64,000 nt of DNA from Serpula lacrymans var. lacrymans S7.9 (GCF_000218685.1 NW_006763294.1:786475-850474), one strand, 5' to 3'. Counted from the first letter of the stretch, positions 21,758 through 32,933 are shown. Notes: generated by a model from the sequence alone, not told the origin. Program-made: numbers and translations.

Positions 21758-24335
21758 TTAATTATAGATGTTATAATTATGAGATGGTTCGGTGAGGTTT
21801 TTGAAGGGCTGGAAATGAAGGGCAAAGTTAATACGCCTTGGTGCACTTGGGAAATGATCATGAAAATCTTTTACTAATTCTGAGGCATTTTTTATGTGAG
21901 CCTCTGGTTCCCATGTACATTCTTCTTTGCCATAACCTTTCCAATGTAGTAGATATTCTAACTTGCCACGTTTCAGTCGTGAGTCAAGTATTTGCTCTAC
22001 TACATATTCTTGTTGGCCATCTACTTCTGCTGGTGGTGGGGGTTTCGGTTTCTTTTGTCCAGGAAACATTGGTTTTTTATAGGGGTGTAGTAATTTTTCC
22101 ATTAAAAACTGGGTATACATTTTTCCATTTTCCAGGGAGTTTAAGTTTATATGCTGCTGGACCAACTTTCTTTTCAATGGTAAATGGTCCGTGTCTTTTA
22201 TCATCCAGCTTCTTTGATGGCTGATCTGTGGTGATATGTTTGGCTTCAACATGAACTTTATCTCCCGGTTGGTATTCAATACTCTTTCTCTTGTTTTTAT
22301 TATAATCTCTGCTGCCTTTGCTAGAGATTTTTCTGCTTCTTTCCTCGTCTCTTTCATCCTTTCTACAAATTCTTCCGCACTCTCACTTTTTACTTCTCTC
22401 CTCTCTTCTGTGTCTACCTTTGGATGCTGGCCATTATCGAGATAAAATGAGCTATATCCAATTGCCGAATGTTTTTTATTGTTATAGGAAAATCCCGCTA
22501 AAGGTAACCATTCCTTCCAGTCGTTTTGTTTATGGTTTATGAATATTCGGAGATATTATTCAATCTCTCTGTCTGAGGGTGGTATGCTGTTGACGGGTTT
22601 CCCTTTATCTGTAGTAGAGTATAAAGATCCTTTATAAAATTTGAGACAAACTGTACTCCTCTGTCAGATATCACTTTTTTGGGTAGTCCGTTATATCGGA
22701 ATACAGTATCTCTGAATATTCTTGCTACTCCTTCAGAGTTTAATTTGGCATGTGTTGGTATCAATTCAATCATTTTTGAGAATCAATCTATGATGACCAT
22801 TATTGTATTATAGCCTTTGGATTCTGGTAATGGTCCAATGAGATCTGTTGATATGATCTGCCAGGGGTGGCTCGGGATCTTATTCGGATGTAATGGTGCT
22901 GCCTTTGCCTGGTGATCTGTTTTGGTTCTTTGGCAAGTTTTGCACCCCATTACATATTCTTGGACATCTTTGTCCATGTATGGCCACCAATACATTCTGG
23001 TGATCAATTCCCTTGTTTTATACCGGCCTGGATGACCAGCCACAATGGAATTGTGATGATCCTTGATGATCTTTTCTCTTAGTTTTTGGTCTTTTGGAAC
23101 ATACATACAACCTTTGAAGTATACGTGTCCTTCATCGGTCCACCAACCGTCTTGGTGGTTTCATATTTTATCCTCAACCTTCTTTATGACTTTGTCAACA
23201 TTTCCCATTCTCTTTTTGATCCATTTAAATATTTCAATAGTCTTTTCTTCTGCTCCAGCTATCTCTTGTCTTTGTTTTCCTGTCAGAGACATATTGATTC
23301 TAAATAGATTGTCTTTGAGTACTATTATGTCTTTGTTGTTGCTCTGTCCCTTATTATGGTCTGGTCATCTTGATATAAGATCAGCTGTCTTTGAGTACTA
23401 TTATGTTTTGTTGTTGCTCTGTCCCTTATTATGGTCTGGTCATCTTGATATAAGATCGGCTTTGATGTGAGTAGCTCCTGGTTTGTGATACAAGGTAAAA
23501 TGATAATTTGCCAGTTTGCTAACCCATCTTGCTTGTCTTCTATTCAGCTTCTGAGGTTGTTTAAAATAAGTGAGATTTTGATGGTCCGTCCAAATCTCAA
23601 ACTCTTTTGTTGCATCCATTAAATAATGGCGCCATTCCTCTAAAGCTGACATTATCACCAATAGTTCTTTATCATGAATCTCATAGTTTCTTTCAGTGGG
23701 ATTGAGAGATTCCGATAAATAAGCTATTGGTTTCCAGACACTGTTCTGCTCTTGGGAGAGGACTGCTCCTAGAGCATAGTTGCTACTATCCGCTTCTACT
23801 CTGTATTGACTGTCATTGGTCGGTAAGGCGAGTACTGGGGTTGAACTGATTTTTTCTTTTATCTCTTGGAATGCCTTTGTTTGCTCAGTTCCCCATACAA
23901 ACTCTTCTTTTCCTGTGAGCTTTGTCAGCGGTTTCGCAATTGACCTGAATCCTTGTATAAACCGTCTGTAAAAGTTAATGAATCCTAAAAAGGCTTGTAC
24001 TTCTTTTTGTTTTTGCATTCTGGCCATTCTAGGATTCCTTTAACTTTAACCGGATCCATGTGGATTTCATTTTCTGAGATGATTAATCCCAAATACTCTG
24101 TTTCTGTCTCTTCAAAATCACATTTTTCTGGTTTCAGATATAATTGGTTCTCCCTAAGGATTTGAAGTACATATCACGTCATTGCTCGGTGTTCTTCTCT
24201 GGTCTTTGTGAAGATCATAATATCATCCAGGTATATCACTACCTTCCCTTCATCAATTAGTTCTCTGAAAATAGATTTTATCATTGTTTGGAACGTGGCA
24301 CATGAATTTGTTAATCCAAAGAACATTACGAGCGG
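21758..24335 (-). pseudogene. Gypsy pol remnant: RT, RNase H, integrase, chromodomain
   Basis: In minus-strand order: reverse transcriptase from LVMFFGLTNSCATFQ through YLDDIMIFT (catalytic DD); the connection and RNase H region with [31 protein letters not shown] and [16 protein letters not shown]; the integrase zinc finger (HHNSIVAGHPGRYKTRELI, CKTCQ); the integrase core (STDLIGPLPESKGYNTIMVI); and a C-terminal chromodomain (EYVVEQILDSR, LEYLLHWKGYGKEECTWEP) that directs such elements to heterochromatin. There is a TGA inside the integrase core near 22780, a frameshift near 24015, a deletion around 22545 and a tandem duplication at 23311-23460. It is inactive. Confidence 0.93.
23311..23460. 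repeat. 76-bp tandem duplication in pol
   Basis: Two adjacent copies (23311-23386 and 23387-23460) of a segment starting GTCTTTGAGTACTATTATGT, differing by a one-base deletion and one substitution. It lies between RNase H and integrase. Confidence 0.9.
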
Positions 24336-26147
24336 TGTCATGCACCAAAGTTGATTGGTAGCATGGACAGGTGTCAATAATGAAGCGAATATTCAAAAGA
24401 CTCCCCTTTGCGCCACACAGGCACAGTGCCACGTGGAATAGTAATTAATATTGCCCTTTTTGAACTTGTGGCTGATCAGCATCACCTCTATTAGGCAATC
24501 CAGTCACGCTCACCTTTGCTTTTCCATCCGGTACTTTCCACGTTTCGGCATTTCGGCAAATTTTCGCGTCGCCACTGGCTACACATTGCATTGCGCCCTC
24601 GCTTTTGTTGTTTCCCTTACTCCCCTTCCTTTGCCTAGCCCCACCATGGGCCCCTTCCTCTCCTTTTTATTCTCACCTGACGGTCGTTTCTGGATCCCCA
24701 TTGTAGTTCACCTCCTCGTCACCTCCAGCCTCCTCCTCCTCATCTTCTTTGCTCCCCCACCATTTCTGATGTCAACACTTCCTATCCGCTTCCGTCGCCG
24801 ATCCGTTGACTACCATGTGCCACTGCTGATATCAGCAAAGCCCCGGCGGCCGGTTCAAATAGGGCAACAGGTCCATCTTTATGACGTCGATCTACCATCA
24901 TATACTATCAAAACATTGGTCGCTCGTCTTGCCTGGTTGGAGCGTGGGTGGGTAGTTTTTGAGCTGGAGAAGGTTCATCCCCTTGCGTCACCCATGTTCA
25001 TTGCTGTCCCATTCACTTGGGTACACTTATCATTTGTCCATCGTCTTCGCTACAGCTACACCTACCACACGCTGCCTGGGACTCACTTGTTCCAAATTGG
25101 AACTACTCCTCTCCCTCCCTCGTTTGATCAGGTGGTCCAACACAACCAGTCCATTGTTAAGGCCATGGAACTGTCAGATTTGGACTAGGTGGTGGACTGG
25201 TGGCTCCAGTTTCTTTTTTTTCAGCAGAACATTCATTTACAGTGCAATTATTTTTGATTTTTGAATCATTTTTATGGACACATATTTTTTTTAGAATGTC
25301 TGACTGACAATAAAGGAACTGTGTTGATACTGATAGTGTTTTGCCTTGCCCTTTTTTTACTGCATCTTCCCATGACATCATGATTTTCTTGCTCTCTTTC
25401 TGCTATTGGACTTTACTTTATGGCTGTACAAACCTGTAACATTACTTACACAGCATTCATTGTTCTATCTCTTTTTTTTCCTTATTTTGACAATCTTATC
25501 CTGTACTACCTACGCAGGATTTGTCAGCGTACATTCCTTCCTTCATGTTCTTTCTCATTCTTTTTGCACAGCTATACTGTGCATAGCCTACTTTTCTTTT
25601 ACTATATAAACCCCTGTATTTTACCTTGTAAAAAAAAAAAACAAGAACTCAATTCCAGACTTCTTCTCTAATTTCAAGTTTACTACTCTGCTGCTTGTGA
25701 TCCAGTGTGGTCACAACACTTCCCACTGCTACCACTGTCAACTGCTGTCATCGTCACTTCCCACTTTTGAAGTCATTGTCATCCCTTTCGATTAGAGTCC
25801 TTCTGAGCACTACAGTTTGTGCGTCAGGAGCCTGCTATCACTGGGAACCTCGTCATATTGTCGTTCTCAAACCTACCTTGTGCTACAATTAGCAAGGTAG
25901 TGCTTGTCCATACTCATCACTAAGCCCCTATCTTCTATAATTCAACTATCCCTCCTCCTCAAAACCCACACCCATACATCTCTGGGTTTTACTTTGAAGG
26001 ATCATCATACATACCACCCCACAAACAACCAGACCACTCCACTGTTCTAGGAGGCAAAGCCCATACACAAGTTCCATGGAATCTGGGAGGATTGTGTGTT
26101 AGTTTGTTTTGTGGGTGGTTTTCTAACTACAGTTCTCATCATCGACA
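24336..26147 (+). repeat. R1 repeat, copy B (mosaic)
   Basis: Full-length R1. From its start to about 25860 it matches copy A almost perfectly; from about 25879 to its end it matches copy C. The left end cuts the chromovirus reverse transcriptase; the right end joins a 185-bp LTR-like segment. Confidence 0.88.
24646..25188 (+). CDS. 180-aa ORF of repeat R1 (copy B), unknown product
   Basis: Identical to the copy A protein except for one residue (Phe for Leu at position 4), starting at the same CCACCATGGG. Upstream of this ATG the open frame differs between copies by several residues, which supports this start. Hydrophobic N-terminal segment, unknown family. Confidence 0.45.
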   Translation: MGPFLSFLFSPDGRFWIPIVVHLLVTSSLLLLIFFAPPPFLMSTLPIRFRRRSVDYHVPLLISAKPRRPVQIGQQVHLYDVDLPSYTIKTLVARLAWLERGWVVFELEKVHPLASPMFIAVPFTWVHLSFVHRLRYSYTYHTLPGTHLFQIGTTPLPPSFDQVVQHNQSIVKAMELSDLD

Positions 26148-26148
26148 G

Positions 26149-26333
26149 TGTCAGCCTTGAGGCGCTAACTGATGTACATGAGGTTGTAGCATGGTGCTTT
26201 AGTAAGTAGTCATGTGACTTAAGGTCACCTGATGAGATAAGATAAATATATAGATAAGATCAAGTGATTAGATATGGAGAGATAAGATGTTCGATCTGAG
26301 AGTTATCAGTACATATTGGATAGGATCGTGACA
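26149..26333 (-). repeat. 185-bp LTR-like segment, second copy
   Basis: Identical by eye to 21523-21707. If the chromovirus once spanned this whole region it would be (part of) its 5' LTR. Followed by TT and then an LTR-like fragment of another family. Confidence 0.75.
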
Positions 26334-26335
26334 TT

Positions 26336-26673
26336 GTGCCATGCTGCACTTTTCTTTTGTTCAAACACCACTTTCTTACACTGCACTGCTTTCTTTTATG
26401 TATTTGTAGATACAACTCTCTCTAGAGCTGGTCACACGGGCTGTGCCCTATGACATTATCAGCCACTGCTTTATCAACTGTATAGTATAGCATGTACAAA
26501 TAACCTGTAATAGTATAAATACCCCATAGATCCAGGAGACCCCTCAGCGAGTCCTCCTATTGTTTACCCACAACAAACTCAGTCCTACCTTAAGAGAGAA
26601 TATCCTCTCCTCCACTTACCACTTTCTGCTTGTTCTTGTGGAGTGCTAGAGTATACAAGCTTTGGTTGAAACA
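26336..26673 (+). repeat. LTR fragment (family D), left-truncated
   Basis: Resembles the solo LTR at 17069-17577 read in reverse: GTGCCATG, CTGGTCACACGGGCTG, a TATAAATACC-like stretch and CAGCGAGTCCTCC follow in the same order. The start is cut by the 185-bp segment. Confidence 0.65.
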
Positions 26674-27429
26674 GTTATTAGGGTCGTGAACCACACATTT
26701 TTGAAACACATCTCAGGTGATGTTAATATAATTTGATATTTGCATTTTCCTAGGTCTTCATGGATATCCAGTGTGTAAGTTTGCAAGTTGATAACTATAC
26801 TGCTAAATCCCATCTTATTAAACTGTTGTGCCTATTTTGCTGATATTAATATGAGTGTATAGGTCACCATTATATTCATACATGATCTTCCTCAAGGAAA
26901 ACCTTACTATTTATTATGCCATCCTTCATCAACAAAAGGAAGATCACCATTGTCACCTCACCCCTCAATGCTCTGCACCTGTGCCAGCTTATATAACACA
27001 ATCCAACCCAAGATGAAAGGCTTCACTGGCATTAACTTGTCAAACATATAGTGCCTGTTGATTGAAAGCTGACTAGACTGCATGCTTGAGGGTCTGTCAA
27101 TTATTAGAGCTAGAATACCCAGATTAAGTAACTTGGGACTTGATGTGAGCATTGACTAGATTAACATAGGATTTTCTTTCTCTTTCTTGGTGGAAGGTTG
27201 GCTGAGAAAAGAGGGTATTAAAAGAGTATGGTTGTGTTATTATAGTGTTGTAGTATGGTTTTTTTTTGTATATACAGAAAGCCAGCTTGTAGTTTCGCTG
27301 AAAGCTTACAATAAAGATCAAATTAATATATCAGGAAACTAATTTCCTATTTGAGCAGCATGGAGGCACAGACATGACTTGATGTGGGTGTCATATATCA
27401 AAAGTCTCCAGACATCCTAGAGATATGGC
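26674..27429. other. no gene recognised; probably decayed repeat DNA
   Basis: AT-rich sequence with short frames only, lying between two related LTR copies. Confidence 0.4.
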
Positions 27430-27860
27430 TGTTACGATAGACACTTCCAGCACCTACCTTGGCACTTACTTTACTTTTACTGTACTTTTACTTTTTTATT
27501 TTTCAAGTCACATGACTGATCACATGACCATTTACTTTACTTTACTTTTAGAACTTTTCATAGTCATATGATCAATCACATGACACATCACCTAACCAGT
27601 GTCTAGATTCAACATGTAATTGGTCACATGCTGGACATCAGACTTTAAACTTTATTTATCAACTGTATAGTACCTTATGTATTGTAGTATTTACTGGAGC
27701 AACACATGGGGAAAGACTTAGCAAGTCCTCTCCTTAGTGTATACCAACACTAGTATGATAAGCTCCCTCTCTTGATAAGTTGTACCATTATTTCTTCGAG
27801 TTGTAGTTTCTGTGGTTGTGCTCTTGTGCCCCAAGGTAGTACCTTGTTGGTGTTGCCACA
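27430..27860 (+). repeat. LTR-like sequence (family D)
   Basis: Begins TGTTACGAT and can be ended at GTTGCCACA, with imperfect 5-bp flanks ATGGC/GTGGC. It shares CAGCACCTAC, the repeated CACATGAC stretches and GGAGCAACACATGGGGAAAG with the solo LTR at 17069-17577 (read in reverse). Confidence 0.6.
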
Positions 27861-28193
27861 GTGGCTCACTTGGGTTCTGACCCCTTCTCCCATTTTGGAT
27901 GTCTGATTCACAAGACTGCATCTAATTATGATCAAGAGTTCATTGCAATCAATTGTTGAGTCAGACAAATTGGAACCACACCAAGGCTGAGTTAGAACCC
28001 GCCTTTCAGAGTGAACAGCTCTATTGTTTGAGAGTCACAAAAGTCATGCAAAATACTTAACTCACCAAATACTTCAAATTTGAAGCTGAAAACATGTTGG
28101 AGGGGGTCTTTTAGGTTGTAGATGTAAGGACCATTTCAAGATTTTCTTATCTTTGCTATGTCTTGGTTCTCAAACGCCTTACCTGTTACACCT
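27861..28193. other. no gene recognised
   Basis: Short frames only, between two LTR-like sequences. Confidence 0.4.
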
Positions 28194-28867
28194 CTGGCTC
28201 TAGGGCTAGAGGTATCCTTTGCCGTTTTACTTCTCATAGCCCTCACAGGCTTTCTTAATCATCACTACCATTTTATATCACAGATCAGAGACTGGGTATC
28301 GCTCCCAGCCAGCCAGCACACTGGGTAGGGACTGGTAGTAGGCATCTCGCCAACCAGCTCCAAGCCCCAGTAAGGCCTGGTTATACTAATAACGCCTTAT
28401 TCAGGATCGTACCTCATTATGAGAATACGGTTCCTGAACACGCGTGACAATCCTCTATTATTAGTACAAGTCTCTCACCTGCTGATTAATCAAGTCAAAA
28501 GTTGTACGATAGTTACTCTCCCTTTTTCTTATTGGTCGATTGATTCCTCAGACCACTTTTCGTATATTCTCCTTTCGGTCTGAGGAACGGACAGTTCACT
28601 ATATAAAGCCTTACCTATTCATGTATGGCTCCTTAGTTTTCTATTACTGAATTTACCCGCTTTACTCCTCAACAAGAACCTTTGAAGCTTACCTCTCAAA
28701 GTCCTCTACTCGCTATATTTACTAGTGTCTGTCGACCTCAAGCTCATTGAACCCCTTACTCCCTGCAAGTGCAGAAGGAGACAGGTTTCGTTTTTATTAT
28801 AGTTTATCGTTGCCTCACAGTAGAAAACCACTGGATAAAATATCTAATGACTATGGTAAGTGCAACA
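28194..28867 (+). repeat. possible solo LTR of another family
   Basis: TGTTACAC...GTGCAACA inverted ends, a TATATAAAG box near 28602 and a promoter-like layout suggest an LTR. The flanks (TTACC and TAGAT) are not duplicated, so the boundaries are tentative. Confidence 0.4.
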
Positions 28868-29149
28868 TAGATAATTGATATCATCTGAACCCCCTGACAG
28901 TACAGGCGACTATTCCTGGCTAATGCTTTTTATTGAGTGTCACTGCCGTAGCGGAGCTAGTAATATATTTGAGACCTTTGGCGTACGGTATATTGAGCGG
29001 AATGTGAATTCGTTGCCTGTGACGACCTGTGTTATTCTGTGACTTCATGTGACTGCGACTTCAGTACAGCCGCAACGATCGTAAGCGATAGTACTACAAT
29101 TGGTTTACTTCTACTAGTAACACACCCGCTGACAGATTGTCAAAATATC
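28868..29149. other. no gene recognised; 3' flank of PanB
   Basis: Marks the end of the repeat block; it should hold the PanB 3' UTR. Confidence 0.4.
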
Positions 29150-30184
29150 TCAATTTTGGTCCTGCTTCATTGATAATAATCGTTCCCACTCTCCCTGCTC
29201 CATTTCATAGCTCTCCTTCTTCACGTCAGGGAACGACCGATCCCGCACTGCCGAAACATATTCTTGGATACCTTTCCCTACCTCAGCACCCACATTCCCA
29301 AAATGCCTGACAAACTTTGCTTTATGTCCATGCCACGTCGACATCATGTCATCCCAAACTAGTACCTGTCCACTAGTACCAGGTCCAGCACCGATCCCAA
29401 TCGTAGGCACACGCAGTCGGCTGGTAATGTATGTTGCTAACTGATGCGGAATTGCCTCTAGCACAAGAGCAAATACTCCCGCATCCTGGAGTGCGAGCGC
29501 GGCACGCAAAATTGTATGAGCGGACTCTGCTGTACGGCCTTGGACTTTGTAGCCCGAAAGAGCTGTATGGCGTTGGGGAAGCAGACCAATGTGACCCATA
29601 ACAGGGAAGCCGAAGGTTGTGAGAGCCCGAACAGAATCAACAATTTCTTCCCCTCCTTCTATTTTCAGACATTCTACCCCACCTTCTTGACGCATACGGA
29701 TAGCACTACGAATGGCATCTTCTGGGCCGGTGTAATAGGAACCAAAAGGCATATCGGCGACAAGAAGAGGTGCGACGGTGCCACGGACAACAGCCCGACA
29801 ATGATGGATCATCTCCGTCATCGTCAAATTGACAGTCGAATCGTAGCCGAGGCAAACTTGTGCAAGAGAATCACCGACAAGGGTGATGTCTATTCCGTGA
29901 ACCTCGCAAGCCCGAGCGGTAGGAAAGTCGTAAGCTGTGAGCATAGTAATGGGAATGCCTGTTGCATGTTGATTGTAAAGGCTTTGAATCGTCACTTTCT
30001 TGCGGGGCGCTTGTAGACGAAGATAATCAGATAATCAGTACGAGTAATTGATTCAATGGGACATACTGGAAGATCCGTCGACAGCTTTCTTGTTATACTG
30101 CGATGAATGCACGCTCATCCAGCGCCGAACATCGCCTCTGCATGAACCTGGACGAAAGACTCTGCTGATCCCGATGAGAGACAT
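29150..30184 (-). CDS. ECM31: 3-methyl-2-oxobutanoate hydroxymethyltransferase
   Basis: This is the first enzyme of pantothenate (vitamin B5, CoA) synthesis: it transfers a hydroxymethyl group from methylene-tetrahydrofolate to ketoisovalerate to give ketopantoate. Two exons (30184-30067 and 30009-29150, intron 57 bp) code 325 residues. The PanB barrel is clear: MLTAYDFPTARACE, DITLVGDSLAQVCLGYDSTV, LLVADMPFGSY, ECLKIEGGEE, PVMGHIGLLPQ, VLEAIPHQLA, TIGIGAGPGTSGQVLVW. Metal-binding Asp (VGDS, ADMP) and catalytic Glu (EAIP) are present. The first 40 residues are Arg/Ser-rich without acidic residues until late and look like a mitochondrial presequence (MSLIGISRVFRPGSCRGD). The gene is divergent from the next one, with about 330 bp between starts. 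Confidence 0.95.
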
Positions 30185-30514
30185 TGAAGGGCAGATGACA
30201 GACGTGTAGACACTTATTGAATACAATTTATACAATGGTGTTGGCAGTGTCCTGGCTCATAAAATCATGCCATCGCTTTTTTGTGAGAAGACCTGGAATA
30301 GAGCAAGCAGGCTCGTTTGAAAACGTCTGATGGCACACGATTTTGTTGCACCCGATGGCACACTTGTGAAACTTCAAGCCACCGTTCCACACCGGACTCG
30401 GCACCGCATGCCCGACACACGCCACCGTCACACCATGTGAATATTCTAAAGTTACAGCACGTGATTCAGCGCGTTATTGATGATCGCTTCCCACGCCCCT
30501 TACACCAAACCATC

Positions 30515-32032
30515 ATGCCGCCTCGCACCCGAAGTCAAAGACAAAGAACAAAGGTCGCCGACGTCGTTCCAGACAGCGACAAAGCACAGAATGACAACGA
30601 GGGGGTCGATGAGAACAAGGCGTCGGGTACATTCTTTGATGACAGCGTGAGTGTCGAGAACGACGAGAATGCATTCAAGTCCCATACTGTAGATCTCCCG
30701 CGATATGGCGCAGGTCTGCGCCAGAGTCTGCGACCACCTGACCCCGTCCTGCGCGATATCACAGATCAATTTCGTGATAAGCATCCAGACTCGCCATCTC
30801 CCGCTGCACCTCCTCAAAACTGGCGGGAAGTGCGCAAATCAAAGAAACCCGTACTATCTCGCTCCCTCGCACCTAAACTGCAGGCTTTCTCTCCCCTTCC
30901 GCCATCCTCCCCATTTCCCTCCACATCGACATACGAGCCGCAGTCACTTCCTCGCCCTCGGCGGGAAACGTTGCGCACTGTTGCGCCACGAAAGCAGGCT
31001 CATGTATACGCTCCCACCCCGCAACAAGGCTCTGATCCATTTGGAATTCTTGCTGCCGAGAAGAGACTCCGTGCAAAACGGGTGCAGAAACCTGTTTCTA
31101 AACCTGCTCCTTCCTCTTCGCGTCTCAAAACTACACAACGTCTCCAATCACAGTCGGATCGTGCTCCTACTCCTCGGCCCACCAATGACGAGGACTTTGA
31201 TGATTTGTATGCTGAGATGGATGAGAACCAGCCACCCATTCCTGCTCCCGTTTTTGTGCCCTTGTTAGCTCGAGCAACAGCACTAGAGCCAGCGTCGACT
31301 CAGTTTCTCGAGGAGGTCGATGTCGCACAGACGTTTCCTGATCCTCTTCGAACACCAAGGAAACGCAAACGCAAACCTCTTGAAGCTTTGTCGCCGCCAT
31401 TGATGACTCCCCACTCCAGCACTCCACCATCTAGCCCATCACCTGTCAAGGTGAGGACACAGTCCGTCCCAAAGCCTCGGGAAAGAAGGACAACACCTCC
31501 CCCTATGTTTGATGAGGATGATGCAAGTGGCATCGAAAATGAAAGTGCCGACGAAACGCCAACAAAGAAGCCTAAAATCAAGCCTATCAAATCAAGACGG
31601 AAAGTGAAAGACGGATCTGATAATAGTGGAGAGAGCCCAAAGCGAGCTGTGAGGAGATTAGAAGCATTGTTACCAACCAGACCAACGAGAACGCGTCTCG
31701 CAGCAGCACGTAAAGCGAAAGCCAGAATAATGATGCAAGGTGATGATAATGACGACGACAGAAAGCGAGGGAAAGTGGCGCCGAAGAAGAAACGCGCCCC
31801 GCCTTCCAAGGGAGGGCATAAAGGGAAAGGGAAAGCCAGGGCCAACGAAGAAGACATAGACTTAGATGGTGACGTAAAAGAGGTATGTGTCCACAACTTA
31901 CTTTTTAGTTCCCAAGTTTTAACTCAATGTATTCGATCGCAGAAGTACGAGAGAGAACGGCAAGCGCGATTAGAATACTTCAAGAAACTGGAGGGCTACC
32001 AGATTGCTAAGGAAAACGTTTACATTGTTTAA
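30515..32032 (+). CDS. basic, disordered nuclear protein (unknown)
   Basis: Two exons (30515-31882 and 31943-32032; the 60-bp intron is a multiple of three, so the frame also reads through) give about 485 residues. The open frame extends upstream, but the ATG at 30515 (ATCATGCCGCC) fits best. The protein is rich in Pro, Ser, Arg and Lys, with several nuclear-localisation-like clusters (PRKRKRKP, KKPKIKPIKSRRK, KKKRAPP) and a short acidic segment (NDEDFDDLYAEMDE). Only the last 25 residues look folded and conserved: ARLEYFKKLEGYQIAKENVY. The architecture (disordered, basic, conserved C-terminal tail) recalls chromosome-associated regulators such as sororin, but this is not demonstrated. Confidence 0.75.
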   Translation: MPPRTRSQRQRTKVADVVPDSDKAQNDNEGVDENKASGTFFDDSVSVENDENAFKSHTVDLPRYGAGLRQSLRPPDPVLRDITDQFRDKHPDSPSPAAPPQNWREVRKSKKPVLSRSLAPKLQAFSPLPPSSPFPSTSTYEPQSLPRPRRETLRTVAPRKQAHVYAPTPQQGSDPFGILAAEKRLRAKRVQKPVSKPAPSSSRLKTTQRLQSQSDRAPTPRPTNDEDFDDLYAEMDENQPPIPAPVFVPLLARATALEPASTQFLEEVDVAQTFPDPLRTPRKRKRKPLEALSPPLMTPHSSTPPSSPSPVKVRTQSVPKPRERRTTPPPMFDEDDASGIENESADETPTKKPKIKPIKSRRKVKDGSDNSGESPKRAVRRLEALLPTRPTRTRLAAARKAKARIMMQGDDNDDDRKRGKVAPKKKRAPPSKGGHKGKGKARANEEDIDLDGDVKEVCVHNLLFSSQVLTQCIRSQKYERERQARLEYFKKLEGYQIAKENVYIV

Positions 32033-32259
32033 TATATCGCCTTTATGTATGTGGGCAGGCTTTTTATACTGATTTATATATCTTTGTTTTCCTAGTTATG
32101 GCATAGTTTTATATACTCGATACATCCCAAGTACCCATGCTATCATAATTATGCATCTGATCCTGTGTATTATGGTTTCCTTACATTTTATAACGATGTA
32201 TTTGTAGCAGGGGCTTGTTCTATTTGCGTTTGGGGCGACCTATCTGCGTGATTCGTAAT

Positions 32260-32933
32260 TCATGAACCCGCTGCCGTTGACCGCGAGGCTGTTTTGATGC
32301 GCTCACGCTCGGCTTTGAAGAATGCCCTACAAGTCTCGCTATCAACGAACTCCTTAGCACGAACTATTTGGGGCGGTAGATTGAGGTCATCTTCGAGTGT
32401 AGTGAATTGAAGGATGACCATGAACTCATTTTCGTACGGTGAGTTCGTGACGGACCATCCTTTTGATGAACCCTGATAAACGAGGGAGATGAAGGAAAAA
32501 TATTGGCCAGTGCGCAAGTCATTCCAAAATCAATTACGTTCTAGAAGTGATAGAGTAGAGCTTACATGGAACACGACCACGTCGTCGATTTCTAAAAGCT
32601 CGTGTATCGTGAACTGCAATAGGTCAATTTCCAGATTACATCGTCAACTAACACAAATATTGTGAATATAAGACAACGTACCTGTATTTCAGCGAACATG
32701 GGCATGAGTTGCTCTATGTACTCGATATACTGCTTCTTGTTAAGGACAGGTCTGCTAAGGCACCGAGGAAGTATGCGGTGCTCTAGATTTGGGGCAAAGA
32801 GAGCAGCAAAGGAATCACGGCGGCGTGCAGGGGAGTCATGGTGTGTCCATGAAGACAACGCATCTACGTACGATACGGCAACACGGACCTTTGGAGAGGC
32901 GTTAGGAGACGGCTGCCACGACGAGGAGGACAT
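32260..32933 (-). CDS. NTF2-like (SnoaL-type) protein, copy 1
   Basis: Three exons, 32933-32682, 32613-32566 and 32472-32260, give 170 residues. The pattern resembles the NTF2/SnoaL fold of small alpha+beta barrels: VAVSYVDALSSW, FAALFAPNLEHRILPRCLSR, YIEYIEQLMPMFAEIQ, FTIHELLEIDDVVVFH, then NEFMVILQFTTLEDD and KEFVDSETCRAFFKAERER. Such proteins may be enzymes or binding domains; the role is unknown. Copy 2 lies 160 bp away on the same strand with the same exon pattern (84 and 16 codons in the first two exons). Confidence 0.8.

Larger units (their letters stand above)
21523..24335 (-). mobile_element. Ty3/Gypsy chromovirus, truncated
   Basis: A minus-strand LTR retrotransposon with part of pol and one adjacent LTR-like end. 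Gag, protease and the first half of reverse transcriptase are missing: the coding sequence stops exactly where R1 copy B begins (24336). Confidence 0.9.

Noticed and set aside
27750..27968. Minus-strand frame of 72 codons next to an LTR
   Set aside because: No motif, low-complexity neighbourhood and overlap with LTR-like sequence; no support as a gene.
28280..28450. Possible tRNA or structured RNA (several short inverted repeats)
   Set aside because: No cloverleaf and no Pol III boxes; it lies inside an LTR-like sequence.
31300..31896. Minus-strand frame of 198 codons
   Set aside because: Antisense shadow of the Ser/Lys-rich nuclear protein at 30515-32032.
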